Source: Advenella faeciporci (GTDB lineage Bacteria > Pseudomonadota > Gammaproteobacteria > Burkholderiales > Burkholderiaceae_B). From it: 64,000 bases of DNA. Below, one piece after another: positions 9,622 through 18,846 of this stretch. Below the pieces are notes generated by a model. It was not told where the DNA came from. It did not search any database and saw only the letters and a list, made by a program, of their open reading frames with translations. The stretch covers positions 17,824-81,823 of the forward strand of contig NZ_BMYS01000018.1 of assembly GCF_014652395.1 (NCBI RefSeq), written 5' to 3'. The translations under genes were made by a program, and so were the position numbers. Numbering within the stretch: position 1 is the stretch's first letter; the number at the start of each line of letters is the position of its first letter.

Positions 9622-10530
9622 ATGCTACTTAAGCTGGGTAGGCTATTTATAGTGGTTTTTGGCCTGCTCTTTTCCGTAAAAGCGGTATATGCGCAATTCG
9701 ATCGCTCCCTTTTAAAGGTGGGCGTCGGGTTGCCGACTGCGTTTCAGGAAATTGCCCTTAATCCCTGTATTCCCGAATCGGTGATAAAAAGCAGGTTTGG
9801 GCAAAGTGGCCTAGAACTGTTGCGTGATACTCAAAAACAATGGCCGGCAAACATGTGTGAAAACACACAGGTGGCCACCGGGCTTTTCGAATGGCTGTAC
9901 ATCAGCTCAGCCCTTCAGGCGCAAACCGATCGCCCTGTGTTAATCAGTCGTTTGATAAAAACCCGCAATAACGGTCTGGCCTTGTGTCAAACGGTTGCCT
10001 GCCTGGCTGAGCGTTTGCCACGCATGATAGAGTGGGCGCAAACCAACCTGGACCGTACGGCGGTTTACCGGGAAAGTGACCGTATTCAGGTAAAGTCAGA
10101 GTTGTTGTCGCACCCCCGTCTTTCTTTGCGTGAGCTGGTTTTGCCCTTGCAGGGGCAATACGAATGGTGCCGCAGTTCCACCTTCGATTCGCTTGATTTT
10201 CATACGGTAAACATGAAGGTTTCTGGCAAGGCACTGGTTTTGGTGAAATGTAAAACCAGTGAACCGGAAGGACCTACCTGGATTATCGAAAACGCGGCCA
10301 ACTCCAAAGTTTGGGTGCCCATCATGTCCAGCAAGTCACTCAGTGAACTGTACATTTTGCCCAACAGCCGCTATACCTATCCCACGCTTTACAGCCAGAA
10401 AAAGCTCCCCGAGGGCATACGGGTCACTTTCTTTGAATACGGAGAAGACCTCTATCAGCAAAAACTCGGGTTCACCATAAATGTGGATGCTTCAGGAGAA
10501 GCATTGGCTTTTGATATACAGATGCCCTAG
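9622..10530 (+). CDS. Exported protein of unknown function, 302 residues
   Basis: Not recognised. The first 25 residues form a signal peptide (MLLKLGRLFIVVFGLLFSVKAVYA, cleavage after YAQ or VYA is plausible), so the protein is periplasmic or outer-membrane associated. The mature part has several cysteines in pairs (NPCIPE, NMCEN, LCQTVACLAE, EWCRSS, VKCKTS), which suggests disulfide bonds. It looks globular, with a helical first half (through about residue 160) and a beta-rich second half (GQYEWCRSS onward). There are no transmembrane segments after the signal and no repeats. It stands alone between tal and carA, on the same strand as carA but 115 bp away. The ribosome site is weak (AAAGG, 13 bases before the ATG). 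No function is assigned. Confidence 0.75.
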   Translation: MLLKLGRLFIVVFGLLFSVKAVYAQFDRSLLKVGVGLPTAFQEIALNPCIPESVIKSRFGQSGLELLRDTQKQWPANMCENTQVATGLFEWLYISSALQAQTDRPVLISRLIKTRNNGLALCQTVACLAERLPRMIEWAQTNLDRTAVYRESDRIQVKSELLSHPRLSLRELVLPLQGQYEWCRSSTFDSLDFHTVNMKVSGKALVLVKCKTSEPEGPTWIIENAANSKVWVPIMSSKSLSELYILPNSRYTYPTLYSQKKLPEGIRVTFFEYGEDLYQQKLGFTINVDASGEALAFDIQMP

Positions 10531-10601
10531 AAAAGTAGTGAAAATTACGGTTTTTTTCGTGCGCAAATCGTAAAATTTCTATTGGAAAATCAATAAAACA
10601 G

Positions 10602-10607
10602 TATAAT
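10602..10607 (+). promoter_or_regulatory. Candidate -10 box of the carAB promoter
   Basis: A perfect TATAAT lies 38 bp before the carA start. No good -35 is found at 16-18 bp: the best hexamer, TTGGAA at 10582-10587, is only 14 bp away. The promoter may depend on an activator. Confidence 0.45.
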
Positions 10608-10645
10608 AGCAAGGTTTACTTATTGATTTTAGAACTTGGGGTTTT

Positions 10646-11803
10646 ATGACGCTGCCGTCACATATTTTCGGGGAAAATACAGAATTCCCTACCGCAATTC
10701 TGGCTTTGGCCGATGGTACTGTATTTAAAGGTATTTCCATTGGTGCCAACGGTCATACCGTAGCCGAACTGGTTTTCAACACCTCAATGACTGGTTTTCA
10801 GGAAATCCTGACCGATCCCAGTTATTCCCAGCAAATTGTCAGCTTCACATACCCGCATGTTGGCAATACGGGTGTTAACAAAGAAGATGTTGAGTCTTTC
10901 AAGACACATGCCGCTGGTATGGTCATTCGCAATTGTCCAGACCGTATTTCAAATTTCCGTGCCACCCAATCACTGCCTGCTTATCTCAAGGAAAATGGCA
11001 TCGTGGCCATTTCAGAGGTGGATACCCGCAAAATCACGCGGTTGTTGCGCGAGAAAGGTGCGCAGGGTGCATGTATCCTGGTGGGCGATGATGTTGAAAA
11101 AGCCCTTGAACTGGCTCGTGGTTACCAGGGCATGCAAGGGCAAGACCTCGCCAGTCAGGTTAGCCGCCAGCAAACCGAAAACTGGACTGAAGGTACCTGG
11201 CAATTGGGTCAGGGCTATACACAGCCCAATCAAACAAGCTATCACGTCGTGGCCTATGATTTCGGGGTAAAATCAAACATTTTGCGTATTCTGGCCGATA
11301 AGGGTTGCCGTTTAACGGTAGTTCCTGCCACAACACCTGCAGAAGATGTTCTGGCGCTTAATCCAGATGGCGTTTTCCTGGCCAATGGCCCTGGCGATCC
11401 TAGCGCTTGCGGTTATGCGGTCGAAGCCGTTAAAACCCTCCTTGATAAAAAAATTCCGCTGTTTGGCATTTGTCTTGGGCAGCAAATCCTGGCGCAGGCT
11501 ATTGGTGCCAAAACCCTGAAAATGAAAACAGGCCACCATGGTGACAACCATCCCGTCAAAGACGTGCAAACCGGCCGTGTCTATATTACTGCCCAAAATC
11601 ACGGTTTTGCGGTAGATGCAGACACCTTGCCAGCCAATGCACGTGTCACCCATGTTTCACTGTTTGATGGCACCTTGCAGGGCTTCGAGCTTACCGACCG
11701 TCCCGCCTTCTGCTTCCAGGGGCACCCTGAAGCCAGCCCCGGCCCTCATGACATTATTGTCCTGTTCGATAAATTCATCAGCCAAATGGCACAGCAAAAG
11801 TAG
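10646..11803 (+). CDS. carA: Carbamoyl-phosphate synthase small (glutaminase) chain
   Basis: A 385-residue glutamine amidotransferase subunit that hydrolyses glutamine and channels ammonia to CarB for carbamoyl phosphate, the precursor of arginine and pyrimidines. The N-terminal CPSase domain begins [11 protein letters not shown]; the class I amidotransferase domain has the nucleophile cysteine in [10 protein letters not shown] (near residue 275) and the His-Glu pair in [13 protein letters not shown] near 358. Length fits. carB starts 6 bp after its stop, so the two form an operon. greA, which follows carB in many relatives, is about 8.7 kb away here. Confidence 0.97.
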   Translation: MTLPSHIFGENTEFPTAILALADGTVFKGISIGANGHTVAELVFNTSMTGFQEILTDPSYSQQIVSFTYPHVGNTGVNKEDVESFKTHAAGMVIRNCPDRISNFRATQSLPAYLKENGIVAISEVDTRKITRLLREKGAQGACILVGDDVEKALELARGYQGMQGQDLASQVSRQQTENWTEGTWQLGQGYTQPNQTSYHVVAYDFGVKSNILRILADKGCRLTVVPATTPAEDVLALNPDGVFLANGPGDPSACGYAVEAVKTLLDKKIPLFGICLGQQILAQAIGAKTLKMKTGHHGDNHPVKDVQTGRVYITAQNHGFAVDADTLPANARVTHVSLFDGTLQGFELTDRPAFCFQGHPEASPGPHDIIVLFDKFISQMAQQK

Positions 11804-11809
11804 AGTATT

Positions 11810-14800
11810 ATGCCAAAGCGTACCGACATAAAAAGCATTCTTATTATTGGGGCAGGCCCCATCATTATTGGTCAGGCATGTGAGTTTGACTACTCTGGAG
11901 CCCAGGCTTGTAAAGCCCTGAAGGCAGAGGGTTACCGTACCATTCTGGTCAACAGTAATCCGGCCACCATCATGACAGACCCTGAAACAGCCGATGTGAC
12001 GTATATCGAGCCCATCACCTGGCAGTCTGTTGAGAAAATCATCGAAGTTGAAAAACCGGATGCCCTGTTGCCCACCATGGGTGGCCAAACCGCGCTTAAC
12101 TGTGCACTGGATCTGGCTCATAACGGTGTTTTGGCCAAGCATAACGTAGAGCTCATTGGTGCCAACGAGCACGCGATTGAAAAGGCTGAAGACCGTCTGA
12201 AATTCAAACAGGCCATGGAAAGCATCGGTCTTGAGTCAGCCAAATCCGGCGTGGCCCACAGCATGGAAGAAGCCTGGGAAGTCCAAAAAAACATTGCTGC
12301 AGAAATTGGTACAGCCGGTTTTCCGGTTGTGATTCGCCCCAGCTTTACACTGGGCGGCAGCGGTGGCGGTATTGCCTACAACCCCGAAGAGTTCGAGGTT
12401 ATCTGCCGTCGTGGTCTGGAAGCCTCTCCGACCAAAGAGTTGCTGATTGAAGAGTCCCTGCTAGGCTGGAAAGAGTTTGAGATGGAAGTGGTTCGCGACA
12501 AGGCTGACAACTGCATCATCATTTGCTCTATCGAGAACCTGGATCCCATGGGTGTGCATACGGGCGACTCCATCACGGTAGCACCGGCCCAAACAATGAC
12601 AGACAAAGAATACCAAATCATGCGTAACGCCTCTATTGCGGTGCTGCGTGAAATTGGCGTTGATACCGGCGGCTCTAACGTGCAGTTTGCGGTTAACCCC
12701 GATAACGGTCGCATGATTGTCATTGAAATGAACCCGCGCGTGTCGCGTTCTTCCGCGCTTGCTTCCAAGGCCACCGGTTTCCCGATTGCCAAAGTGGCAG
12801 CCCGCCTGGCAGTGGGTTATACACTTGATGAACTGCAGAATGAAATTACGGGTGGTACAACACCGGCTTCTTTCGAACCTACCATCGATTACGTGGTTAC
12901 CAAGATCCCGCGTTTTGCATTCGAAAAATTCCCCCAGGCCGATTCTCACCTGACCACTCAAATGAAATCCGTGGGTGAAGTCATGGCCATGGGCCGTACT
13001 TTCCAGGAGTCTTTCCAAAAGGCCCTGCGTGGCCTTGAAGTGGGTGTTGATGGTCTGAACCAGAAAACCCTGGATCGTGAGAAACTGCAAGTGGAACTGG
13101 CTGAGCCCGGCCCGGAACGTATCTGGTACGTGGGCGATGCTTTTGCCCAAGGTTTCACCCTTGACGAGGTGCATGCTTTAACCAAAATAGATCCCTGGTT
13201 CCTGTATCAAATCCAGGAAATTGTTGAAATTGAATTGGCGCTTGAGCAAAAAACACTGGCCGACCTTGATGAAAACACCATGCGTCAACTCAAGCGTCGT
13301 GGTTTTTCAGATCGTCGCCTGGCTTTCCTGCTTGACGTCTCCGAGTCTGAAGTACGTAAAGTACGTCACCAGCTGGGTGTTCGCCCGGTTTACAAGCGTG
13401 TTGATACCTGCGCCGCAGAGTTTGCAACCAAAACCGCGTATATGTATTCTACCTACGAGGAAGAATGCGAAGCCGAACCCACCGACAAGAAAAAAATCAT
13501 TGTGCTCGGTGGTGGTCCCAACCGTATTGGCCAGGGTATCGAGTTTGATTACTGCTGCGTTCACGCCTCTTTGGCCTTGCGTGAAGATGGTTACGAAACC
13601 ATCATGATCAATTGCAACCCTGAAACCGTTTCTACCGATTATGACACTTCCGATCGTCTGTATTTCGAGCCCTTAACGCTTGAGGACGTTCTTGAAATTG
13701 TCCATATCGAAAAACCTGAAGGCATGATTGTTCAGTACGGTGGCCAAACCCCGCTGAAACTGGCTCGTGCCCTCGAGGCCAATGGGGTGCCCATTATTGG
13801 TACAAGCCCTGAATCCATCGATGTCGCCGAAGACCGTGAGCGTTTCCAGAAACTGTTGCAAAAACTGGGTCTGCGCCAGCCGCCAAACCGTACTGCACGT
13901 ACTGAAGCCGAAGCAATTGCCCACGCGGCTGAAATCGGTTATCCGCTGGTGGTTCGCCCAAGCTATGTGCTGGGTGGTCGTGCCATGGAAATCGTTCATG
14001 AGCAAAATGATCTCGAGCGCTATATGCGTGAAGCGGTTAAAGTCAGTAACGACTCTCCGGTGCTTTTGGATCGCTTCCTGAACAATGCGACCGAGGTCGA
14101 TGTGGACTGTCTGGCTGATGGTGAAACCGTGTTTATCGGTGGTGTCATGGAGCACATCGAACAGGCGGGTGTTCACTCGGGTGACTCCGCATGCAGTTTG
14201 CCACCGTACTCACTGTCTACTGAAGTCATCGAGGAAATCAAGCGCCAAACCGGTTTGATGGCCAAGGCCCTTAATGTCAAGGGTTTGATGAATGTGCAGT
14301 TTGCGATTCAGAATGGCGATGTCTATGTACTGGAAGTCAACCCGCGTGCTTCACGGACTGTTCCTTATGTTTCCAAGGTTACCGGCCTGCAGCTGGCTAA
14401 AATAGCGGCCCGTGCCATGGCCGGTAAAACCCTGGCCGAACAGGGCGTTGGCAAGGAAATCACGCCATCTTACTTCTCGGTCAAAGAAGCGGTATTCCCG
14501 TTTGTCAAATTCCCGGGCGTTGACACCATTCTTGGCCCTGAAATGAAATCTACCGGTGAAGTCATGGGTGTTGGTGAAACCTTTGGCGAGGCATTTGTGA
14601 AATCCCAGCTGGCTGCCGGTGTTATTCTGCCGGAAAGTGGCACGGTATTTATCAGTGTCAAAGACCAGGATAAGGCCAAGGCCGTTGATATTGCCAAAGG
14701 CTTGCATGAACTGGGCTTTAAGCTGGTTGCTACTCGTGGCACGGCTGCCGCCCTGGAAGAGGCTGGTTTACCGGTACTGGCAGTCAATAAAGTCACCGAA

Positions 14801-15052
14801 GGTCGTCCACATATTGTTGACATGATTAAAAATGGTGAAATTGCCATGGTTATCAATACGGTTGAAGAGCGTCGTAACGCCATTCAGGATTCCCGTACCA
14901 TCCGTACCCAGGCATTGGCTGCCCGGGTTACTTTCTTCACCACCATTGCCGGTGCCCGTGCCGCGGTAGAGGGTATGCAGTATCTGCGTGATTCACAGGG
15001 TATGAAAGTTTATTCCCTGCAATCATTGCATGCCTCTATTAAGGCTCAATAA
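11810..15052 (+). CDS. carB: Carbamoyl-phosphate synthase large chain
   Basis: A 1080-residue synthetase that makes carbamoyl phosphate from bicarbonate, ammonia and two ATP. Two homologous ATP-grasp halves are visible: the first begins [20 protein letters not shown] (residue about 8) and the second [20 protein letters not shown] (about 562). Each carries an ATP-binding NPR(V/A)SRS/T segment ([13 protein letters not shown] near 304; [13 protein letters not shown] near 843). The C-terminal MGS-like allosteric domain starts near 940 ([12 protein letters not shown]). Length is normal. It is read through from carA and ends at a hairpin terminator. Confidence 0.98.
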   Translation: MPKRTDIKSILIIGAGPIIIGQACEFDYSGAQACKALKAEGYRTILVNSNPATIMTDPETADVTYIEPITWQSVEKIIEVEKPDALLPTMGGQTALNCALDLAHNGVLAKHNVELIGANEHAIEKAEDRLKFKQAMESIGLESAKSGVAHSMEEAWEVQKNIAAEIGTAGFPVVIRPSFTLGGSGGGIAYNPEEFEVICRRGLEASPTKELLIEESLLGWKEFEMEVVRDKADNCIIICSIENLDPMGVHTGDSITVAPAQTMTDKEYQIMRNASIAVLREIGVDTGGSNVQFAVNPDNGRMIVIEMNPRVSRSSALASKATGFPIAKVAARLAVGYTLDELQNEITGGTTPASFEPTIDYVVTKIPRFAFEKFPQADSHLTTQMKSVGEVMAMGRTFQESFQKALRGLEVGVDGLNQKTLDREKLQVELAEPGPERIWYVGDAFAQGFTLDEVHALTKIDPWFLYQIQEIVEIELALEQKTLADLDENTMRQLKRRGFSDRRLAFLLDVSESEVRKVRHQLGVRPVYKRVDTCAAEFATKTAYMYSTYEEECEAEPTDKKKIIVLGGGPNRIGQGIEFDYCCVHASLALREDGYETIMINCNPETVSTDYDTSDRLYFEPLTLEDVLEIVHIEKPEGMIVQYGGQTPLKLARALEANGVPIIGTSPESIDVAEDRERFQKLLQKLGLRQPPNRTARTEAEAIAHAAEIGYPLVVRPSYVLGGRAMEIVHEQNDLERYMREAVKVSNDSPVLLDRFLNNATEVDVDCLADGETVFIGGVMEHIEQAGVHSGDSACSLPPYSLSTEVIEEIKRQTGLMAKALNVKGLMNVQFAIQNGDVYVLEVNPRASRTVPYVSKVTGLQLAKIAARAMAGKTLAEQGVGKEITPSYFSVKEAVFPFVKFPGVDTILGPEMKSTGEVMGVGETFGEAFVKSQLAAGVILPESGTVFISVKDQDKAKAVDIAKGLHELGFKLVATRGTAAALEEAGLPVLAVNKVTEGRPHIVDMIKNGEIAMVINTVEERRNAIQDSRTIRTQALAARVTFFTTIAGARAAVEGMQYLRDSQGMKVYSLQSLHASIKAQ

Positions 15053-15114
15053 TCTGGCCAAACCACCGGCGTGAGCGGTTTGCATTCACGCTGGTAGCCT
15101 GTATTTATAAAAAA

Positions 15115-15142
15115 CTGCCCACCTTGTGTGGGCAGTTTTTTA
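15115..15142 (+). terminator. Terminator of carAB
   Basis: ACTGCC (15115-15120) pairs with GGCAGT (15131-15136), with further pairing inside the loop, followed by a run of T residues. It ends the carAB transcript before the bacterioferritin gene. Confidence 0.8.
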
Positions 15143-15192
15143 TATTGGCTATAATTTGACCATCAGCTTCATTAAAACAGGAATTTATTATC

Positions 15193-15657
15193 ATGAAAGG
15201 ACATCACGAAGTCGTTGCCTTTTTAAATCAATTGCTCACTGGTGAATTGGCCGCCCGCGATCAATACTTTATTCATTCCCGGATGTACGATGAATGGGGC
15301 TATACAAAACTGGCTGCCCGCATTGGTCATGAAATGGAAGATGAAACCGGTCATGCCGATGACCTGATCCGTCGTATCCTTATGCTTGAAGGGATACCCA
15401 ATATGGTGCCAGTTAAAATTAATGTCGGTAAAGATGTGCCCGACATGTTGCAGTATGACCTGGACACCGAATATGAAGTGCGTGAAAACCTGAAAAAAGG
15501 CATGGCACTATGTGAACAGCATAGCGATTATGTATCACGTGATATTTTGCTGAAGCAGCTTGACGACACTGAACAGGATCACGCACACTGGCTGGAACAG
15601 CAGCTGCGTTTAATCAAGCATGTGGGTCTTGAAAATTACCTGCAATCACAACTGTAA
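15193..15657 (+). CDS. bfr: Bacterioferritin, haem-ligand methionine absent (BfrA-like)
   Basis: A 154-residue four-helix subunit of an iron-storage shell. The di-iron ferroxidase ligands expected by alignment with E. coli Bfr are all visible: Glu18, Glu51, His54, a Glu near 93, Glu127 and His130. The haem-ligating Met52 of E. coli Bfr is Thr here (segment EDETGHAD). In Neisseria, a subunit lacking this Met (BfrA) pairs with a haem-binding partner, so this may be the ferroxidase-only type; no second bfr or bfd lies nearby. The gene has its own promoter region after the carB terminator and a clear terminator after its stop. The family is certain; haem absence is inferred. Confidence 0.93.
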   Translation: MKGHHEVVAFLNQLLTGELAARDQYFIHSRMYDEWGYTKLAARIGHEMEDETGHADDLIRRILMLEGIPNMVPVKINVGKDVPDMLQYDLDTEYEVRENLKKGMALCEQHSDYVSRDILLKQLDDTEQDHAHWLEQQLRLIKHVGLENYLQSQL

Positions 15658-15717
15658 TCATTCTTTTAAACCAGGCAAGTATTGCTGCAAATGCAAAACC
15701 GGCTTGATGGATTTAAC

Positions 15718-15760
15718 AAGGACTGAATCGGTGTCAAGCCGGGATCAGTCCTTTTGTTTT
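15718..15760 (+). terminator. Terminator of bfr
   Basis: AAGGACTGA (15718-15726) pairs perfectly with TCAGTCCTT (15745-15753), followed by TTGTTTT. It lies just before the convergent SDR gene end. Confidence 0.8.
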
Positions 15761-15769
15761 GTGCGTTAT

Positions 15770-16531
15770 TCAGGATAGGGAGTTGTTCCTGGGTTTTCTG
15801 CCCGATCTGAATGCAAAATAATCATAGACTGGGTTTGGCACCCATTTAAGCAGCGTAGCCACCATACCCATTTGCCATGGAATAACGGTATGGCTGTTGC
15901 CTTTCTTTATGGCCTTCAGGGCAGCACCGGCAAAGTCATCGGGCTGCATCAGGAAGGGCATTTTATACGGGTTGTGTTGCGTCATGGGGGTATCAATAAA
16001 GCCGGGTGCAATGGTGACAACCTTAAGGTTGGTGTCGTGCAAGTCAACCCGCAGGCTTTCCAGATAAGTAGTGGTGGCCGCTTTTGAAGCAGAATAGGCG
16101 CTGGAACCGGGTAAGCCACGCACGCCAGCCACACTGCTGATGCCCACCAGCGTGCCGCAGTCTCGCGTCTTCATGGGTTTGATGAATGGTTCAAAGGTAG
16201 CTACCATGGCCAGCAGATTGGTGTGAATCACCTTCTGAAACTGGATGAAGTCTTCCTCATGTTCGGTAAGGGTCCCAATGCTAATGCCTGCACAGGCAAT
16301 CACAATGTCAACGGGGCCAGATTCAAGAAAATCGCGGGCGGCCGTATGCAGGGCGTTTCTGTCTACAATATCCAGAGCATAAACCCGGTGCTGTCCGGGC
16401 AGGCTGGCAGCCAGTGCTTCCAAGACCTGTTTCTTGCGCCCAACCAGCCCCAGGCAGACGCCTTGTTGGGCATAGGCCGTTGCCAGTGCTTTGCCAATCC
16501 CGCTGCTTGCGCCGGTTATAAATATACGCAT
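15770..16531 (-). CDS. Short-chain dehydrogenase/reductase (SDR family)
   Basis: A 253-residue NAD(P)-dependent oxidoreductase. The cofactor loop TGASSGIGKA is at residues 6-15, the NxxG-like ACAGISIG near 86, the catalytic Ser in VGISSVAGV near 135 and the Tyr-x3-Lys pair in AYSASKAA near 153-157. There is a hydrophobic stretch near the C-terminus (MGMVATLLKWVPNPVYDYFAF), seen in SDRs that sit near the membrane. The substrate cannot be deduced. It shares strand and direction with ychJ (24-bp gap), so the two may be co-transcribed. Confidence 0.9.
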   Translation of the reverse strand: MRIFITGASSGIGKALATAYAQQGVCLGLVGRKKQVLEALAASLPGQHRVYALDIVDRNALHTAARDFLESGPVDIVIACAGISIGTLTEHEEDFIQFQKVIHTNLLAMVATFEPFIKPMKTRDCGTLVGISSVAGVRGLPGSSAYSASKAATTTYLESLRVDLHDTNLKVVTIAPGFIDTPMTQHNPYKMPFLMQPDDFAGAALKAIKKGNSHTVIPWQMGMVATLLKWVPNPVYDYFAFRSGRKPRNNSLS

Positions 16532-16555
16532 GTAAAATCCCTTCGGCAGTTTTCT

Positions 16556-16966
16556 TTACTCAACCATATCGCCATCAAAATAAAACCATTTGCCATCTTC
16601 TTTAACAAAGCGGCTGTTTTCATGCATTTTAAAGGCTTTTCCGTTTTGCTTGTATTTGGCGGTGAAGGACACCTCTTGGTGGTCCGGGTCTATTTCATGG
16701 AACTCATGGACAGTAAGGCCCAGCCATTGCGATGGGGATGACTCAAGATCAAGGGTGGAAGGTCGTGAGGCAGCATGCCAGGTGTTCAACAGGTAATGCT
16801 CATTGCTGTGTGCGTAGGCAGAATAGCGTGAACGCATCAGGCGCTCGGCATCCGGGGCCTGCTCCTGGCCCAGGATATATGGCTCGCAGCACTGCCCAAA
16901 CAGGGTTTTTCCCTGATACCCCCCGCAGGGGCAGGCTGTGTTTTCGGTATTTTTCTTTTTGCTCAT
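16556..16966 (-). CDS. ychJ: YchJ family protein with SEC-C type zinc motif
   Basis: A 136-residue protein of the YchJ/UPF0225 family. The N-terminus has the metal-binding pattern CPCGGYQGKTLFGQCC (C-x-C-x10-CC), and the middle has the family segment AERLMRSRYSAYAHSNEHYL, followed by a cystatin-like sheet (VSFTAKYKQNGKAF ... SRFVKEDGKWFYFDGD). Family members are small soluble proteins of unknown role; the zinc motif resembles that at the end of SecA. It is probably in a short operon with the SDR gene just downstream of it. Confidence 0.9.
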   Translation of the reverse strand: MSKKKNTENTACPCGGYQGKTLFGQCCEPYILGQEQAPDAERLMRSRYSAYAHSNEHYLLNTWHAASRPSTLDLESSPSQWLGLTVHEFHEIDPDHQEVSFTAKYKQNGKAFKMHENSRFVKEDGKWFYFDGDMVE

Positions 16967-17019
16967 GTCTGCGCTCCTTTAATCCTAGACGCTACCCGGT
17001 GTAAAAAAAATATTAATGA

Positions 17020-17664
17020 TCAGTTTGTCTGTTTGAGTAATTCATCAAGATGACTGGCATCGGCCCATGAAATGACCGACCACTTTTTGTCATGGGAAAT
17101 TTGCAAACGGTTAATGGATGTATTGCGTTGTGTAAATTCACGTGGTGCATTGGGGGGCAGTTGATTGGCCGCCCGCCACATCATGTCAATGGCGCCACCA
17201 TGGGAAATGACAAGCAGTGTTTCATTCACGTGTTGCGTGGCCAGATCAAGCAAGGTATTTCTGATTCGATCGTAGAAAGTTTGCAGGGATTCGGCCTGGT
17301 GTTCTTCCTGGTTGAGTTCGATGGCGAGGTTTTCTTCACGGATGGTATTGTATTCTTTCAGGACTGACCAGTGTTTGCCTTCCAGAATGCCATAATTGCG
17401 CTCACGCAGGCCGGGCAGGGTGGTAATGCCAAGGTCGTTGGCACGGGCATAAGGCAGCGCGGTATGGTAGGCGCGTTGCAGGTCGCTGGTATAAATGTGT
17501 TGGGGTAAAACCTGAAAGAAATCCTTGTTAAGGTGCCTGCACAGGTTTTCTGCCTGGGCAATGCCGGCCTCATTCAGGGGAATATCTCTCCAGCCTTGCA
17601 AACGGCGTTCGCTGTTCCAGTCGGTTTCTCCGTGACGGATAACCCAGATATCAGTATGTGACAT
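17020..17664 (-). CDS. Histidine phosphatase family protein (phosphoglycerate mutase-like)
   Basis: A 214-residue member of the histidine phosphatase superfamily. The catalytic RHGETDWN motif is at residues 10-17, the acid in LRERNYGILEGK near 86, and the second catalytic His in LLVISHGGAIDMMWR near 155. It should form a phosphohistidine intermediate. Members of this branch include GpmB-like and CobC-like phosphatases; without cobalamin genes nearby CobC is unlikely, and a broad-specificity sugar-phosphate phosphatase is the best guess. It lies alone between ychJ and the ABC importer, on the same strand. Confidence 0.88.
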   Translation of the reverse strand: MSHTDIWVIRHGETDWNSERRLQGWRDIPLNEAGIAQAENLCRHLNKDFFQVLPQHIYTSDLQRAYHTALPYARANDLGITTLPGLRERNYGILEGKHWSVLKEYNTIREENLAIELNQEEHQAESLQTFYDRIRNTLLDLATQHVNETLLVISHGGAIDMMWRAANQLPPNAPREFTQRNTSINRLQISHDKKWSVISWADASHLDELLKQTN

Positions 17665-17718
17665 AGGTTGTTTAAAGCAATTAGCCTGTTCAATTCAATA
17701 ATACTCCATTGTATTACT

Positions 17719-18822
17719 TTAACCAATGCGGGTGGTGGTGGCTGGCAATAAGCGTATTTGTGATGGGGTAAGGGCAAGCGTAACCGCTTGGCCAGCTTTC
17801 ATTTTTTGTTGGTCCGAGAAATGGGTTTGGTCGGCGGTAATCAGGGTATTGCCCGATGTAATTTGGTAGCGCGTGAACTCACCCAGAAATTCACTGGCCT
17901 CTATGATACCCGGTAGCCAAATGAAATTTGGATCCTGCCGGGTATCGGCAGGATGGATTTGCAGGGTGTGGGGACGAAAACTGGCAGCCAAAAAATCTCC
18001 CTCCGGGACGTGGCCGTTTACAGGAATGTGCAGTTCCCCAATCGCATCGACATAAATGGAAACCTTGCTGGCATCGCGGGCGGTTACCCTACCTTCCAGT
18101 GTATTCATGGTGCCAACAAAATTGGCTACAAAGCGGTTGACCGGATAGTCAAAGAGGGCAGTGGGCGTGCCAATTTGCTGAACGATCCCGTGATCCAGAA
18201 CGGCCATGCGGTCTGCTGTTGTCATGGCTTCTTCCTGGTCGTGGGTCACAAAAATAGTGGTAATGCCAAGCCGGCGTTGTAACGATAGCAGTTCGCGTCG
18301 CATCTGTATCCGCAGCTTTTTGTCGAGGTTGGAAAGCGGTTCGTCCAGTAACAGTACCTGTGGTTCAATCACAATGGTTCGTGCCAGCGCAACCCGCTGT
18401 TGCTGACCGCCGGAAAGTTCATTGGGGCGGCGTTTGGCAAATTGAGACAGGCCAACCAGTTCCAGGGCTGAAGCGGTTTTTTCCTTGATTTGCGTTGATG
18501 GCAATTTGCGTTCAACCAGACCAAATGCCACATTATCCCAGACCGATAAATGTGGCCACAATGCATAACTCTGAAACACCATGCCAATATTGCGTTTATG
18601 GGGTGGTGTGTGTGTGATGTCACTGCCATCAAGCAGCAATTGTCCGGCATTATGCTGGTTGAAGCCTGCAATCAGGCGCAGCAAGGTGGATTTTCCCGAA
18701 CCCGAGGGGCCGAGCAAGGCAAAGAATTCGCCGGGTTCTATCCGGATATTAATATCTTTCAGTACTTCATTGTTGCCATAGGAAAGGCAAATGTTTTTGC
18801 ATTCAACACTGACTTTTTTCAT
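17719..18822 (-). CDS. ABC importer ATP-binding protein (Fe3+/spermidine/phosphonate type)
   Basis: A 367-residue ATPase with Walker A GPSGSGKST near residue 39, signature [13 protein letters not shown] near 138, Walker B VLLLDEPLSNLD near 158 and the H-loop FVTHDQEEA near 196. The last 120 residues form the TOBE-type regulatory domain typical of FbpC/PotA/MalK-like proteins. It powers the two-domain permease encoded just upstream (24-bp gap). The family cannot be pinned to one substrate; FbpC-like ferric iron uptake is the closest layout (binding protein, fused permease, ATPase). Confidence 0.92.
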   Translation of the reverse strand: MKKVSVECKNICLSYGNNEVLKDINIRIEPGEFFALLGPSGSGKSTLLRLIAGFNQHNAGQLLLDGSDITHTPPHKRNIGMVFQSYALWPHLSVWDNVAFGLVERKLPSTQIKEKTASALELVGLSQFAKRRPNELSGGQQQRVALARTIVIEPQVLLLDEPLSNLDKKLRIQMRRELLSLQRRLGITTIFVTHDQEEAMTTADRMAVLDHGIVQQIGTPTALFDYPVNRFVANFVGTMNTLEGRVTARDASKVSIYVDAIGELHIPVNGHVPEGDFLAASFRPHTLQIHPADTRQDPNFIWLPGIIEASEFLGEFTRYQITSGNTLITADQTHFSDQQKMKAGQAVTLALTPSQIRLLPATTTRIG

Positions 18823-18846
18823 TTTTTAAGTTCCTTTGCGTTTTTC

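Noticed and set aside
16223..16741. 172-codon plus-strand frame across SDR and ychJ
   Set aside because: Antisense to two genes with clear catalytic and metal motifs.
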